Assembly: GCA_018971905.1 (NCBI GenBank)
Contig: JAGWZS010000039.1
Span: 1-10,980, forward strand
Length of the DNA: 10,980 bases
Source of the DNA: Rhodospirillales bacterium
Lineage (GTDB): Bacteria; Pseudomonadota; Alphaproteobacteria; Acetobacterales; Acetobacteraceae
Direction of reading: 5' to 3'
Shown here: positions 1 through 6,744 of the stretch, piece after piece
How the letters are laid out: every line of letters begins with the position of its first letter
Position numbering within the stretch: the first letter of the stretch is position 1
Made by a program: the position numbers and the translations under genes
Notes under the pieces: model-generated
Databases searched by the model: none
Told to the model about the DNA's origin: nothing
The model's input: only the letters and a program-made list of their open reading frames with translations

Positions 1-31
1 CATCCGCCGGGCGAAGGGCGGGAAGGGCTAA
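1..31 (+). CDS. rplB: 50S ribosomal protein L2, C-terminal end only (partial)
   Basis: Only the last nine codons and the TAA stop (29-31) are present, reading IRRAKGGKG. This basic tail, placed directly before rpsS, is where L2 ends in the conserved S10 operon order rplB-rpsS-rplV-rpsC. The sequence itself is too short to identify the family, so the call rests on position and on the basic composition. The last codons also carry the AAGGG (23-27) that serves as ribosome binding site for rpsS. Confidence 0.8.
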   Translation, partial: IRRAKGGKG

Positions 32-34
32 ACG

Positions 35-313
35 ATGTCACGTTCTGTTTGGAAAGGTCCGTTTGTCGACGGATACCTCCTTGGCAAGGCCGAGGCGTCC
101 CGCGCCTCCGGCCGCAACGAGATCATCAAGATCTGGTCGCGCCGCTCCACCATCCTGCCGCAATTCGTCGGCCTGACTTTCGGTGTCTATAACGGGAAGA
201 AATTTCTGCCCGTGCAGGTCAACGAGAACATGGTCGGCCATAAGTTCGGTGAATTCTCCCCCACGCGCACCTTTCCGGGGCACGCGGCGGACAAGAAAGC
301 GAAGCGGGGCTAA
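35..313 (+). CDS. rpsS: 30S ribosomal protein S19
   Basis: S19 sits in the head of the 30S subunit, forms a complex with S13 and contacts the A-site region and the B1a bridge. The 92-residue product has the normal family length. It opens with the hallmark [12 protein letters not shown], continues with [16 protein letters not shown] (about 31-46) and carries the typical end [25 protein letters not shown] tail (71-92). The ATG at 35 is preceded by AAGGG at 23-27, seven bases upstream and inside the end of rplB, so translation of the two is probably coupled. It is cotranscribed with rplV, which starts two bases after the stop. Nothing is unusual in the sequence. Confidence 0.98.
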   Translation: MSRSVWKGPFVDGYLLGKAEASRASGRNEIIKIWSRRSTILPQFVGLTFGVYNGKKFLPVQVNENMVGHKFGEFSPTRTFPGHAADKKAKRG

Positions 314-315
314 TC

Positions 316-774
316 ATGAGCAAGCCGAAAACCGCGCGCGCGCTGGCCGACCATCAGGCCGAAGCGATCGCCCGTAACATTCGCGTCAGCCCGCGTAAGC
401 TGAACCTGGTCGCGGCCTCCATCCGCAACCTGCCGGCTCAGCGCGCCTTGGCAGACCTCACCTTCTCCAAGCGCCGCATCGCCAAGGCGGTGAAGAAGTT
501 GCTTGAGAGCGCCATCGCCAATGCTGAGAACAATCATCAGTTGGATGTGGACAAGCTGTTCATCTCCACCGCTGAGGTTGGTCGCGGCATCGTGATGCGC
601 CGCTTCCATGCGCGCGGCCGTGGCCGTTCGGCGATGGTTGAGAAATGGTTCAGCCATCTGAAGATTGTTGTTGAGGAGCGCGAGGCCGCTGAAAAGCCGA
701 GCCGCGATGCGCGTCCGGGTTTCGGCAAGAAGGCCGCCAAGCCCGCTGAGAACTCTGCTGGGGAGGCCGCGTAA
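316..774 (+). CDS. rplV: 50S ribosomal protein L22
   Basis: L22 binds 23S rRNA early in 50S assembly; its long beta-hairpin lines the peptide exit tunnel near the constriction. The globular core spans about residues 14-88 and includes the conserved [13 protein letters not shown] (21-33). The hairpin segment is roughly 88-112, with basic [10 protein letters not shown] (95-104), followed by the closing strand FSHLKIVV (112-119). At 152 residues it is longer than the roughly 110-residue enterobacterial form. The surplus is a charged, Ala/Lys/Glu-rich tail after about residue 122, as seen in other alphaproteobacteria, probably unstructured and on the solvent side. The start is two bases after the rpsS stop. 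Its last codons contain the ribosome binding site of rpsC. Confidence 0.97.
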   Translation: MSKPKTARALADHQAEAIARNIRVSPRKLNLVAASIRNLPAQRALADLTFSKRRIAKAVKKLLESAIANAENNHQLDVDKLFISTAEVGRGIVMRRFHARGRGRSAMVEKWFSHLKIVVEEREAAEKPSRDARPGFGKKAAKPAENSAGEAA

Positions 775-775
775 T

Positions 776-1453
776 ATGGGTCACAAGATTAATCCGATCG
801 GCCTGCGCCTCGGCATCACCCGCACCTGGGACAGCCGCTGGTACGCCGACAAGGACTACGCCAAGCTGCTGCATGACGACATCAAGCTGCGCAACCATTT
901 GCGCGGTAAGCTGAGCCAGGCTGGTGTGTCCAAGGTTGTTATTGAACGTCCGGCCAAGAAGCCGCGCGTGACGATCTACGCCGCCCGTCCGGGTGTGGTC
1001 ATCGGCAAGAAGGGTCAGGATATCGACAGCCTCCGCAAGGAGCTGTCGGGCATGGCCAAGACCGACGTGTCGCTGAACATCATGGAAATCCGCAAGCCGG
1101 AGATCGATGCGACGCTGGTGGCCGAAAACATCACCCAGCAGCTGGAGCGCCGCGTGGCTTTCCGCCGCGCCATGAAGCGCGCCGTGCAATCCGCCATGCG
1201 CCTTGGCGCCCAGGGCATCAAGATCACCTGCTCCGGCCGTCTGGGCGGGGCTGAGATCGCCCGCGTCGAATGGTATCGTGAAGGCCGCGTGCCGCTGCAC
1301 ACGCTGCGCGCCGACCTGGATTACGGCACCTCCACCGCCAAGACCACCTACGGCACCTGCGGCGTCAAGGTTTGGATCTTCAAGGGTGAGATCCTGGTCC
1401 AGGACCCGCTTGCGCAGGATAAGCGCGCGGCCGAACAGGCCCCGCAGCGCTAA
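776..1453 (+). CDS. rpsC: 30S ribosomal protein S3
   Basis: S3 forms part of the mRNA entry site on the 30S head and contributes to mRNA helicase activity with S4 and S5. The 225-residue product starts [13 protein letters not shown], the universal S3 N-terminus. A KH domain carries the GxxG loop as GKKG (77-80), and the C-terminal domain has [11 protein letters not shown] (153-163) and [20 protein letters not shown] sequence (168-183). The basic residues equivalent to the E. coli helicase-patch residues are present at R130, R131 and K134. The reading frame is open further upstream to 665, but the ATG at 776 matches the family N-terminus. It has GGGAGG at 761-766, nine bases away and inside rplV. 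The rplV stop and this start are separated by one base (TAATATG), indicating translational coupling. Confidence 0.98.
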   Translation: MGHKINPIGLRLGITRTWDSRWYADKDYAKLLHDDIKLRNHLRGKLSQAGVSKVVIERPAKKPRVTIYAARPGVVIGKKGQDIDSLRKELSGMAKTDVSLNIMEIRKPEIDATLVAENITQQLERRVAFRRAMKRAVQSAMRLGAQGIKITCSGRLGGAEIARVEWYREGRVPLHTLRADLDYGTSTAKTTYGTCGVKVWIFKGEILVQDPLAQDKRAAEQAPQR

Positions 1454-1465
1454 GGAATTAATGCC

Positions 1466-1882
1466 ATGATGTCTCCTAAGCGTACCAAGTTCCGCAAGGC
1501 GCATAAGGGCCGTATCCACGGCAACGCCAAGGGCAACACGCAGCTGAATTTCGGCGCGTTCGGCCTGAAGGCGCTGGAACCCGAGCGCATCACCGCGCGG
1601 CAGATCGAAGCCGCCCGTCGTGCCATCACCCGCTCCATGAAGCGTGCTGGCCGCGTGTGGATCCGCATCTTCCCGGATCTGCCGGTTTCCACCAAGCCGG
1701 CGGAAGTGCGTATGGGCTCCGGCAAGGGCAGCCCTGAATTCTGGGTTGCCCGCGTGGCCCCTGGCCGTATCGTGTTCGAGATCGACGGTGTGTCTGAGAC
1801 ACTGGCCCGTGAGGCTCTGTCTCTGGGTGCTGCGAAGCTGCCGATCCGCACCAAATTCGTCACCCGTATCGGTGAGGCGTAA
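1466..1882 (+). CDS. rplP: 50S ribosomal protein L16
   Basis: L16 organises the 23S rRNA around the A-site tRNA elbow and is a late 50S assembly protein. The 138-residue product has the expected length, the N-terminus [16 protein letters not shown] (bacterial L16 normally starts MLSPKRTK) and the signature [14 protein letters not shown] (82-95). Arg82 is the equivalent of E. coli Arg81, the residue hydroxylated in some bacteria. The first of two tandem ATGs (1466 and 1469) is chosen because it keeps the family length; AGGAA at 1453-1457 lies eight bases upstream and overlaps the rpsC stop. An out-of-frame ATG at 1461 should be ignored. Confidence 0.97.
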   Translation: MMSPKRTKFRKAHKGRIHGNAKGNTQLNFGAFGLKALEPERITARQIEAARRAITRSMKRAGRVWIRIFPDLPVSTKPAEVRMGSGKGSPEFWVARVAPGRIVFEIDGVSETLAREALSLGAAKLPIRTKFVTRIGEA

Positions 1883-1887
1883 GAATT

Positions 1888-2094
1888 ATGAACACTGCAT
1901 CTGACATTCGGGCCAAGTCCCCGGACGAGTTGAAGGCGCTGTTGCTGGATTTGCGCAAGGAGCAGTTTAATCTGCGGTTCCAGCGCGCCACCGGCCAGCA
2001 GGAAAACACCAGCCGCGTGCGCGTTGTGCGCCGCGACATTGCGCGCGTGAAGACGATTCTCGCGGAACGCGCCCGCACCGCCGAGAAGGGTTAA
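1888..2094 (+). CDS. rpmC: 50S ribosomal protein L29
   Basis: L29 is a small two-helix protein next to the exit tunnel, where it helps form the docking platform with L23 for trigger factor and SRP. The 68-residue product contains the family pattern [22 protein letters not shown] (11-32), helix one, and a second helix with [16 protein letters not shown] (43-58). The motif around [12 protein letters not shown] (32-43) is the usual L29 turn. The start lies five bases after the rplP stop. GGTGAGG at 1871-1877, inside rplP, is the most plausible ribosome binding site, ten bases upstream; no stronger site exists in the short gap, so coupling to rplP is likely. Confidence 0.96.
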   Translation: MNTASDIRAKSPDELKALLLDLRKEQFNLRFQRATGQQENTSRVRVVRRDIARVKTILAERARTAEKG

Positions 2095-2103
2095 GAGGGT
2101 ACC

Positions 2104-2370
2104 ATGCCGAAACGTGTTCTGACCGGGCGGGTTGTGAGCGACAAGATGGACAAGACGATTACCGTGCTTGTCGAGCGCCGCATCATGCATCCGCTGTATA
2201 AGAAGTTCATTCGCCGCTCCAAGAAATACGCGGCGCATGACGAGAACAATGTCTGCGTGGAAGGTGACCTGGTGCGCATCGAGGAATGCGCGCCGATCAG
2301 CCGCCGCAAGACCTGGGTGGTGACCGAGCGCAATGGCGCCGCGTTGGCCGCCGAAACGCAGGCTGGCTGA
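2104..2370 (+). CDS. rpsQ: 30S ribosomal protein S17
   Basis: S17 is a primary 16S rRNA binding protein of the OB-fold class that stabilises the 5' domain of the 30S subunit. The 88-residue product begins [20 protein letters not shown], typical of S17. It carries the central [19 protein letters not shown] (29-47) and the signature [13 protein letters not shown] (54-66), followed by RRKTWVV (67-73). AGAGGG at 2094-2099 lies four bases before the ATG and touches the rpmC stop. In E. coli this is the last gene of the S10 operon; here only 14 bases separate it from rplN, so the S10 and spc blocks probably share a transcript. Confidence 0.97.
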   Translation: MPKRVLTGRVVSDKMDKTITVLVERRIMHPLYKKFIRRSKKYAAHDENNVCVEGDLVRIEECAPISRRKTWVVTERNGAALAAETQAG

Positions 2371-2384
2371 GAGGGGTTTGAGAC

Positions 2385-2753
2385 ATGATTATCGTTGAAT
2401 CCAATCTCGATGTTGCCGACAACTCAGGTGCCAAGCGCGTGCAGTGCATCAAGGTGCTCGGCGGCTCCAAGCGCAAGACAGCCTCTGTCGGCGATGTGAT
2501 CGTGGTGTCCGTGAAGGATGCGATCCCCCGCGGCAAGGTCAAGAAGGGCGACGTGCACCAGGCCGTTGTGGTCCGCACCGCTTATCCCGTGCGCCGTCCT
2601 GATGGCAGCGTGATCCGCTTTGACCGCAATGCGGCCGTGCTGATCAACAAGCAGCAGGAGCCGATCGGTACCCGTATCTTTGGGCCGGTGGTTCGTGAGC
2701 TGCGTGCCCGTAAGTTCATGAAGATTATCAGCCTGGCGCCGGAGGTGCTGTAA
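2385..2753 (+). CDS. rplN: 50S ribosomal protein L14
   Basis: L14 lies at the 30S-50S interface (bridge B8) and interacts with L19 and the silencing factor RsfS. The 122-residue length is exactly that of the bacterial family. Recognisable blocks are [20 protein letters not shown] (8-27), [12 protein letters not shown] (46-57), [18 protein letters not shown] (71-88), and the C-terminus [12 protein letters not shown] (95-106) with [12 protein letters not shown] (111-122). GAGGGG at 2371-2376 is eight bases upstream of the ATG. It is the first gene of the classical spc operon. The last codons contain GGAGG (2741-2745), which serves rplX one base downstream of the stop. Confidence 0.98.
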   Translation: MIIVESNLDVADNSGAKRVQCIKVLGGSKRKTASVGDVIVVSVKDAIPRGKVKKGDVHQAVVVRTAYPVRRPDGSVIRFDRNAAVLINKQQEPIGTRIFGPVVRELRARKFMKIISLAPEVL

Positions 2754-2754
2754 T

Positions 2755-3075
2755 ATGGCCGCGCGTATTAAAAAGGGTGACAAGGTGCTGGTGATTTCCG
2801 GTGCTTCCAAGGGCGCCCGTGGTGAAGTGCTAAGCGTCAGCCCCGCTGAAAACAAGGCGGTTGTGCAAGGCGTGGCCGTGGCCAAGCACCACACCAAGCC
2901 GAGCCGCATGGGCCAGGAGGGAGGCATCATCTCCCGCGAGGCTGCCGTGCATCTGTCGAATCTGGCGTTGATCGATCCTGCCACCGACAAGCCGACCAAG
3001 GTCGGGTTCCGGGTTCTGGATGATGGCCGCAAAGTGCGTGTCGCTCGTAAGAGCGGCACCGCGATTGACGGCTGA
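2755..3075 (+). CDS. rplX: 50S ribosomal protein L24
   Basis: L24 is one of the two assembly initiators of the 50S subunit and sits by the tunnel exit. The 106-residue product has an N-terminal KOW motif (about residues 5-33: [20 protein letters not shown] and following) and the conserved segment [11 protein letters not shown] (40-50) with [14 protein letters not shown] (55-68). The ATG follows the rplN stop after a single base, in the same TAATATGG context as the rplV/rpsC junction, with its GGAGG inside rplN. The stop overlaps the AAGGAGG of rplE. Confidence 0.97.
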   Translation: MAARIKKGDKVLVISGASKGARGEVLSVSPAENKAVVQGVAVAKHHTKPSRMGQEGGIISREAAVHLSNLALIDPATDKPTKVGFRVLDDGRKVRVARKSGTAIDG

Positions 3076-3086
3076 AGGAGGCCGCA

Positions 3087-3647
3087 ATGAGCGAAGAAAA
3101 AATCCTGCCCCGTCTGCAGAAACATTACCGCGACGTGGTTCGTGCCGAGCTCAAGCAAGAGTTTGGCTACACCAACGTCATGCAGATTCCGGTGCTTGAG
3201 AAGATCGTCATCAACATGGGTGTTGGTGAAGCCGCCGGCGACCAGAAGAAGCTGGACGCCGCCGTGGCGGAGCTCACCCTCATCGCCGGCCAGAAGCCGG
3301 TGAAGACAGTGGCGAAGAAGGCGATCGCCGGCTTCAAGATTCGTGCTGGCCTGCCGATCGGCGCCAAGGTCACGCTGCGCGCCGACCGTATGTTTGAGTT
3401 CCTGGACCGCCTGGTCACCATCGCGCTGCCGCGCGTGCGCGACTTCCGCGGTATTCCGGCGAACAAGGGTTTCGATGGCCGCGGCAATTTCACGCTCGGC
3501 GTGAAAGAGCAGATTATTTTCCCCGAAATCGTGTACGACAAGGTCGATGCGATCCGCGGGATGGATATTTGCTTCGTGACCAGCGCGAAAACCGACGCGG
3601 AAGCGAAGGCGCTGCTCAAGGGTTTCAACCTGCCGTTCGCGAAGTAA
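3087..3647 (+). CDS. rplE: 50S ribosomal protein L5
   Basis: L5 binds 5S rRNA in the central protuberance and contacts S13 across bridge B1b and the P-site tRNA elbow. The 186-residue product matches the family throughout: [11 protein letters not shown] (37-47), [17 protein letters not shown] (76-92), RDFRGI (118-123), [11 protein letters not shown] (138-148) and the C-terminal LLKGFNLPF (176-184). AAGGAGG at 3075-3081 is five bases before the ATG and is among the strongest ribosome binding sites in the window. In E. coli S8 represses the spc operon at the rplX/rplE junction; here the 11-base junction shows no structure that I can recognise as an S8 target. A 70-base gap follows. Confidence 0.98.
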   Translation: MSEEKILPRLQKHYRDVVRAELKQEFGYTNVMQIPVLEKIVINMGVGEAAGDQKKLDAAVAELTLIAGQKPVKTVAKKAIAGFKIRAGLPIGAKVTLRADRMFEFLDRLVTIALPRVRDFRGIPANKGFDGRGNFTLGVKEQIIFPEIVYDKVDAIRGMDICFVTSAKTDAEAKALLKGFNLPFAK

Positions 3648-3679
3648 GGCGGCGGGTTTGGCAAAGTTTTTGGAAAACG

Positions 3680-3694
3680 GCTGGGGGTTCCAGC
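3680..3694 (+). other. Small hairpin and direct repeat in the rplE-rpsN gap
   Basis: The 70-base gap at 3648-3717 is much longer than its neighbours. It holds a 5-bp stem GCTGG/CCAGC (3680-3684 with 3690-3694) around a five-base loop, and a direct repeat GGTTCC at 3686-3691 and 3696-3701. The rpsN ribosome binding site GGAGG follows at 3702-3706. There is no T-run, so it is not a terminator. The role is unknown; it may only space the genes or tune rpsN translation. Confidence 0.4.
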
Positions 3695-3717
3695 AGGTTC
3701 CGGAGGGGTTTTAGAGA

Positions 3718-4023
3718 ATGGCTAAGACATCACAGGTCAACAGGAACGCCAAGCGCGAGCATATGGCTGCCCGTGACAAGGGCAAGCGCGCGGCGCTGAA
3801 AGCGACGATCATGGATCGCTCGCTGCCGGTTGAAGACCGTTTCGAGGCGAGCCTCAAGCTCGCGCAATTGCCGCGCAATGGTGCGAAGGTGCGGGTTCGC
3901 CTGCGCTGCGAGCTCACCGGCCGCGCCAGGGGCAATTACCGTAAGTTCAAGCTCTGCCGTATCGCCTTCCGCGACCTGGCGAGCACCGGGCAGATCCCCG
4001 GCGTCACCAAGGCCAGCTGGTAA
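3718..4023 (+). CDS. rpsN: 30S ribosomal protein S14, long form
   Basis: S14 is a 30S head protein required for late assembly. At 101 residues this is the long, zinc-independent class, ending with the hallmark [11 protein letters not shown] (91-101) and carrying [13 protein letters not shown] (75-87). The short zinc class has two CXXC pairs; here only the first Cys of each pair position is seen (C64 in CELT, C80 in CRIA), so a complete zinc site is absent. GGAGG at 3702-3706 is 11 bases from the ATG, slightly long. The gene is separated from rplE by 70 bases but lies in the normal spc position before rpsH. Confidence 0.97.
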   Translation: MAKTSQVNRNAKREHMAARDKGKRAALKATIMDRSLPVEDRFEASLKLAQLPRNGAKVRVRLRCELTGRARGNYRKFKLCRIAFRDLASTGQIPGVTKASW

Positions 4024-4041
4024 GGAAAAGGGCACAAAACC

Positions 4042-4440
4042 ATGTCTATGTCCGATCCTTTGGGTGATATGCTCACCCGTATTCGCAACGCTCAGCACGC
4101 GCGGATGACCTCCTGCACCGCCCCTGCGTCCAACCTGCGCGCCAATGTGCTCGAGGTTCTGAAGCGTGAAGGCTTCATCCGTGGTTTTTCCCGCGAGGAA
4201 ATCCGCGCTGGTGTCGCTCAGTTGCGCATCGAGCTGAAGTATAATGAGGGCCAGCCGGTGATCAAAGAGATCAGCCGCGTGTCCCGCCCTGGCCGCCGCG
4301 TGTACTCCAAGATCAAGGAGCTGCCGCGGGTTTATAACGGCCTCGGTGTGTCTATCCTGTCTACGCCGCGTGGCGTGATGAGCGATGTGGAAGCCCGCGC
4401 TGCCAATGTTGGCGGCGAAGTGCTCTGCCGCGTGTTCTAA
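4042..4440 (+). CDS. rpsH: 30S ribosomal protein S8
   Basis: S8 is a primary binder of the 16S central domain (helix 21) and the translational repressor of the spc operon in E. coli. The 132-residue product contains [14 protein letters not shown] (5-18), the central KREGFIRGF (41-49), and the C-terminal signature [18 protein letters not shown] (102-119) with GGEVLCRVF (124-132). A second in-frame ATG lies at 4048. The one at 4042 is preferred because AAGGG at 4028-4032 is nine bases upstream; starting at 4048 would remove only two residues. Whether it regulates this operon as in E. coli cannot be told from the sequence. Confidence 0.97.
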   Translation: MSMSDPLGDMLTRIRNAQHARMTSCTAPASNLRANVLEVLKREGFIRGFSREEIRAGVAQLRIELKYNEGQPVIKEISRVSRPGRRVYSKIKELPRVYNGLGVSILSTPRGVMSDVEARAANVGGEVLCRVF

Positions 4441-4452
4441 GGGAGCGCCAAG

Positions 4453-4986
4453 ATGTCTCGTGTTGGTAAATATCCCGTTGAAGTTCCCGCCGGCGTCACC
4501 ATTGCCATCTCCGGCAATGTCGTCACCGCCAAGGGCAAGCTGGGTGAGCAGCAGCTCACGCTGACCGATCTGGTTGACGTGACGGTTGACGGCAACAAGG
4601 TTTCCGTTTCCCCGAAGAATAAGGAAGCGCAGTCCCGCATGATGTGGGGCACCACCCGCGCCAATATCGCGAACATGGTGAAGGGCGTTTCTCAAGGGTA
4701 CTCCAAGACCCTGGAAATCACCGGCACTGGTTACCGTGCGGCGGTGCAGGGCGCGAACCTGGTGGTGAATCTGGGTTTCTCCCACGATGTCACCTACCCG
4801 ATCCCCACCGGGATCAAGGTGACCTGCGAAAAGCCGACCTCGATTAAGGTTGAGGGCGTGGACAAGCGTCAGGTTGGTCAGGTCTGCGCTGAGCTGCGCG
4901 CCTGGCGTCCGCCTGAGCCGTATAAAGGCAAAGGTGTCAAGTTCGAGGGCGAGGCCATCCGCCGCAAAGAGGGTAAGAAGAAGTAA
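4453..4986 (+). CDS. rplF: 50S ribosomal protein L6
   Basis: L6 lies near the factor-binding site of the 50S subunit and is needed in late 50S assembly. The 177-residue product has the two-repeat L6 architecture. The N-terminal half starts [15 protein letters not shown], and the C-terminal half contains [10 protein letters not shown] (91-100), [12 protein letters not shown] (107-118) and the family signature PEPYKGKGV (154-162). The basic C-terminus is [16 protein letters not shown] at 4441-4447 precedes the ATG by a few bases. Its TAA shares a base with the rplR ATG (TAATG, 4984-4988), a classical termination-reinitiation arrangement. Confidence 0.98.
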   Translation: MSRVGKYPVEVPAGVTIAISGNVVTAKGKLGEQQLTLTDLVDVTVDGNKVSVSPKNKEAQSRMMWGTTRANIANMVKGVSQGYSKTLEITGTGYRAAVQGANLVVNLGFSHDVTYPIPTGIKVTCEKPTSIKVEGVDKRQVGQVCAELRAWRPPEPYKGKGVKFEGEAIRRKEGKKK

Positions 4987-5348
4987 TGTCGAGCAATCTG
5001 GACCTGCAGGCCCGCCGCCGGGCGCGCCTTCGCTATCAGCTTCGGCAGAAGTCCGGTGGGCGCCCGCGCCTGTCGGTCTTCCGCTCCGGCAAGCATATCT
5101 ATGCCCAGATCATCGACGACGCGCAGGGGTGCACCCTGGCCGCCGCTTCGAGCCTGGACAAGGCGCTGAAGAACGCCTTGAAGACCGGCGCGGACAAGGA
5201 TGCCGCCGCTGCTGTCGGCAAGCTGATCGCCGAGCGTTGCAAGGAAGCTGGTGTTACCCAGGTCGTGTTCGACCGTGGGTCCTATCTCTATCATGGCCGG
5301 GTGAAAGCCCTGGCAGAGGCGGCCCGCGAGGGCGGCCTCGACTTCTAA
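4986..5348 (+). CDS. rplR: 50S ribosomal protein L18
   Basis: L18 binds 5S rRNA and helps bring it into the central protuberance together with L5. The 120-residue product has the basic N-terminal arm [20 protein letters not shown] (10-29), the core strand [17 protein letters not shown] (29-45) and the C-terminal signature [20 protein letters not shown] (95-114) ending in GLDF. It starts on the last base of the rplF stop codon, and the purine-rich end of rplF (AAAGAGGGTAAGAAG) supplies the ribosome binding site. Translational coupling with rplF is therefore expected. Confidence 0.97.
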   Translation: MSSNLDLQARRRARLRYQLRQKSGGRPRLSVFRSGKHIYAQIIDDAQGCTLAAASSLDKALKNALKTGADKDAAAAVGKLIAERCKEAGVTQVVFDRGSYLYHGRVKALAEAAREGGLDF

Positions 5349-5360
5349 GAGGGTTTGCAC

Positions 5361-5948
5361 ATGGCACGTGAAGCACGTGAAGGCGGCCAGCGCCGGGACC
5401 GGGAACGTAATAACGACCGCGACCGTGAAGCCGGTGATGAGTTTATCGATAAGCTGGTGACCATCAACCGCGTTGCCAAAGTGGTGAAGGGCGGCCGCCG
5501 GTTCGCTTTTGCCGCTCTGGTGGTGGTGGGTGACCAGAAGGGCCGCGTTGGCTACGGTGCGGGTAAGGCCCGCGAAGTGCCCGAGGCGATCCGCAAGGCA
5601 ACCGAACGTGCCAAGAAATCCATGATCCGCGTTCCCATGAAGGAAGGCCGGACCCTGCATCATGACGCACGTGGCATTTTTGGCGCGGGTGAGGTGGTGC
5701 TGCGCACGGCCCCGGCCGGTACCGGCATTATCGCCGGCGGCCCGCTGCGCGCCGTGTTCGAGACGCTGGGCATTGCCGACGTGGTGGCCAAGTCTCTGGG
5801 TTCCCGCAACCCGCATAACATGGTGAAGGCAACCTTCGCCGCGTTGCAGGGTGCCACCAGCCCCCGCCAGGTGGCTAACCGCCGCGGCAAGAAGGTGGCC
5901 GAGCTGTTTGGCGCGCCGGAGAAGCAGGTGGAGACGGCCGATGTCTGA
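5361..5948 (+). CDS. rpsE: 30S ribosomal protein S5
   Basis: S5 lies at the mRNA entry channel and with S3 and S4 supports decoding fidelity. The 195-residue product has a charged, Arg/Asp/Glu-rich N-terminal extension (1-26). The double-stranded-RNA-binding-like domain runs from about 28 to 92, with [20 protein letters not shown] (35-54) and [14 protein letters not shown] (64-77). The C-terminal domain carries [11 protein letters not shown] (122-132) and [12 protein letters not shown] (147-158). The frame can be opened at a TTG at 5355, but the ATG at 5361 is chosen because GAGGG (5349-5353) is then seven bases away rather than one. Its last eight bases overlap rpmD. Confidence 0.97.
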   Translation: MAREAREGGQRRDRERNNDRDREAGDEFIDKLVTINRVAKVVKGGRRFAFAALVVVGDQKGRVGYGAGKAREVPEAIRKATERAKKSMIRVPMKEGRTLHHDARGIFGAGEVVLRTAPAGTGIIAGGPLRAVFETLGIADVVAKSLGSRNPHNMVKATFAALQGATSPRQVANRRGKKVAELFGAPEKQVETADV

Positions 5949-6129
5949 TAAGAAAATCCGCATCACCCAGGTTGCTTCCGGCAATGGCCGGAAGCCCGGC
6001 CAGCAGGCAACGCTGGTTGGTCTTGGCCTGAACAAGATCGGCAAGGCTGTGGAGCGCAACGCCAGCCCGGAAGTGCTGGGCATGGTGAACAAGGTTAAAC
6101 ACCTGCTCAGGGTTGAAGAGCTCGGTTGA
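5941..6129 (+). CDS. rpmD: 50S ribosomal protein L30
   Basis: L30 is a small 50S protein that is present in many but not all bacteria. The 62-residue product has the compact family length. It contains [20 protein letters not shown] (6-25) and the conserved [25 protein letters not shown] (27-51), with LLRVEEL at the end. The ATG at 5941 overlaps the last eight bases of rpsE in a different frame, and GGTGGAG at 5927-5933, inside rpsE, lies seven bases upstream, so translation should be coupled. The frame is open further upstream to 5851, but that would add an unrelated Pro/Ala/Arg-rich stretch out of frame with rpsE and not part of L30. Confidence 0.96.
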   Translation: MSDKKIRITQVASGNGRKPGQQATLVGLGLNKIGKAVERNASPEVLGMVNKVKHLLRVEELG

Positions 6130-6148
6130 GCGGTAAGGAATTGCAACG

Positions 6149-6634
6149 ATGAAACTGAACGAAATCCGGGACAATCCCGGCGCCCGTCTCAAGTCCAAGC
6201 GCCTCGGCCGTGGCATCGGCTCCGGCAAGGGCAAGACTTCCGGCAAAGGCGTGAAGGGCCAGAAGGCGCGTGAGGGCGTGTCCCTCAACGGGTTCGAGGG
6301 CGGTCAGCTCCCGATCTATCGCCGTTTGCCCAAGCGCGGCTTTAACAACATAAACCGCAAGGTGTTCGCACCGCTGAACCTGGACGCGCTGGACGCGGCC
6401 CTTGAGGCAGGCAAGCTGAACGCGGGTGAAACCATCACCGAAGCGATGCTGGCAGCGGCGGGCGTAGTGCGGCTGAGCAAGGCTGATGGCGTGCGCCTGC
6501 TGGCCCGTGGTGCCATCTCCAAGGCTGTCACGCTGGAAGTTTCCGGTGCGTCTGCTGCGGCGGTTGCCGCGGTGGAACAGGCAGGCGGCAAGGTGACCAC
6601 GCTGGGCGGCAAGGCTGAAGAACCCGCCGCGTAA
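6149..6634 (+). CDS. rplO: 50S ribosomal protein L15
   Basis: L15 is an early-to-mid 50S assembly protein with a long Gly/Lys-rich extension into 23S rRNA. The 161-residue product starts [18 protein letters not shown]. It has the glycine-lysine extension [20 protein letters not shown] (20-39), the hallmark [17 protein letters not shown] (49-65), and the C-terminal globular region with [17 protein letters not shown] (115-131) and AVEQAGGKV (141-149). AAGGA at 6135-6139 is nine bases from the ATG. It is the last ribosomal gene of the spc block here; a 110-base gap with an intrinsic terminator separates it from secY. Confidence 0.98.
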   Translation: MKLNEIRDNPGARLKSKRLGRGIGSGKGKTSGKGVKGQKAREGVSLNGFEGGQLPIYRRLPKRGFNNINRKVFAPLNLDALDAALEAGKLNAGETITEAMLAAAGVVRLSKADGVRLLARGAISKAVTLEVSGASAAAVAAVEQAGGKVTTLGGKAEEPAA

Positions 6635-6639
6635 TTGGA

Positions 6640-6665
6640 CTTGCCTCGGCCGGGAAAACCGGCAA
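6640..6665 (+). repeat. First copy of a duplicated hairpin core before secY
   Basis: CTTGCCT (6640-6646) and ACCGGCAA (6658-6665) recur as CTTGCCT (6687-6693) and ACCGGCAA (6706-6713) in the terminator downstream. TTGCC can pair with GGCAA in each copy. In this first copy a competing stem GCCGG/CCGGC (6649-6653 with 6659-6663, loop GAAAA) is also possible. There is no T-run after it. Seen directly in sequence; any regulatory meaning is inference. Confidence 0.5.
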
Positions 6666-6681
6666 ATTGGCGCTGATGGAC

Positions 6682-6725
6682 CGGCGCTTGCCTGTTGTGT
6701 GACCCACCGGCAAGCGCCGTTTTTT
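6682..6725 (+). terminator. Intrinsic terminator between rplO and secY
   Basis: A perfect 11-bp inverted repeat, CGGCGCTTGCC (6682-6692) and GGCAAGCGCCG (6709-6719), with a 16-base loop, is followed immediately by six Ts (6720-6725). This is the standard form of a Rho-independent terminator reading rightward; the other strand has no T-run, so it acts in one direction. A small inner stem GTG/CAC (6697-6699 with 6705-6707) may extend it. It ends 19 bases before the secY start, leaving no room for a promoter, so secY must depend on read-through or on a promoter upstream of the hairpin. It probably sets the ratio of secY-adk to ribosomal transcripts. Confidence 0.8.
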
Positions 6726-6744
6726 ATGGAATAAGGGATAGGAC

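Noticed and set aside
2371..2384. Separate promoter for the spc operon
   Set aside because: The rpsQ-rplN gap is 14 bases and contains only the ribosome binding site; no -35/-10 pair is apparent in the end of rpsQ.
3053..3085. Possible S8-binding hairpin around the rplX/rplE junction (GCGGC with GCCGC)
   Set aside because: Only five pairs close a 23-base loop and I do not see the conserved core of the 16S helix 21 S8 site. Not supportable by eye.
3658..3674. Partial match to a sigma-54 promoter: TTGGCA then TTGGA at the -12 place
   Set aside because: The nearly invariant GC of the -12 element is GG here, and sigma-54 control of a ribosomal gene inside an operon is implausible. Likely chance.
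5355..5360. TTG start two codons before the rpsE ATG
   Set aside because: It would put the ribosome binding site GAGGG one base from the start; the ATG at 5361 has proper spacing and gives the family N-terminus.
4878..6146. Open frame of 422 codons on the - strand across rplF-rplO
   Set aside because: It lies antisense to five clear ribosomal genes; high GC at third codon positions removes stops from the opposite strand. The translation shows no recognisable family and there is no convincing start region.
6635..6669. TTGGAC as a -35 box for a secY promoter
   Set aside because: No acceptable -10 sequence lies 16-18 bases downstream, and any transcript would still pass the terminator.
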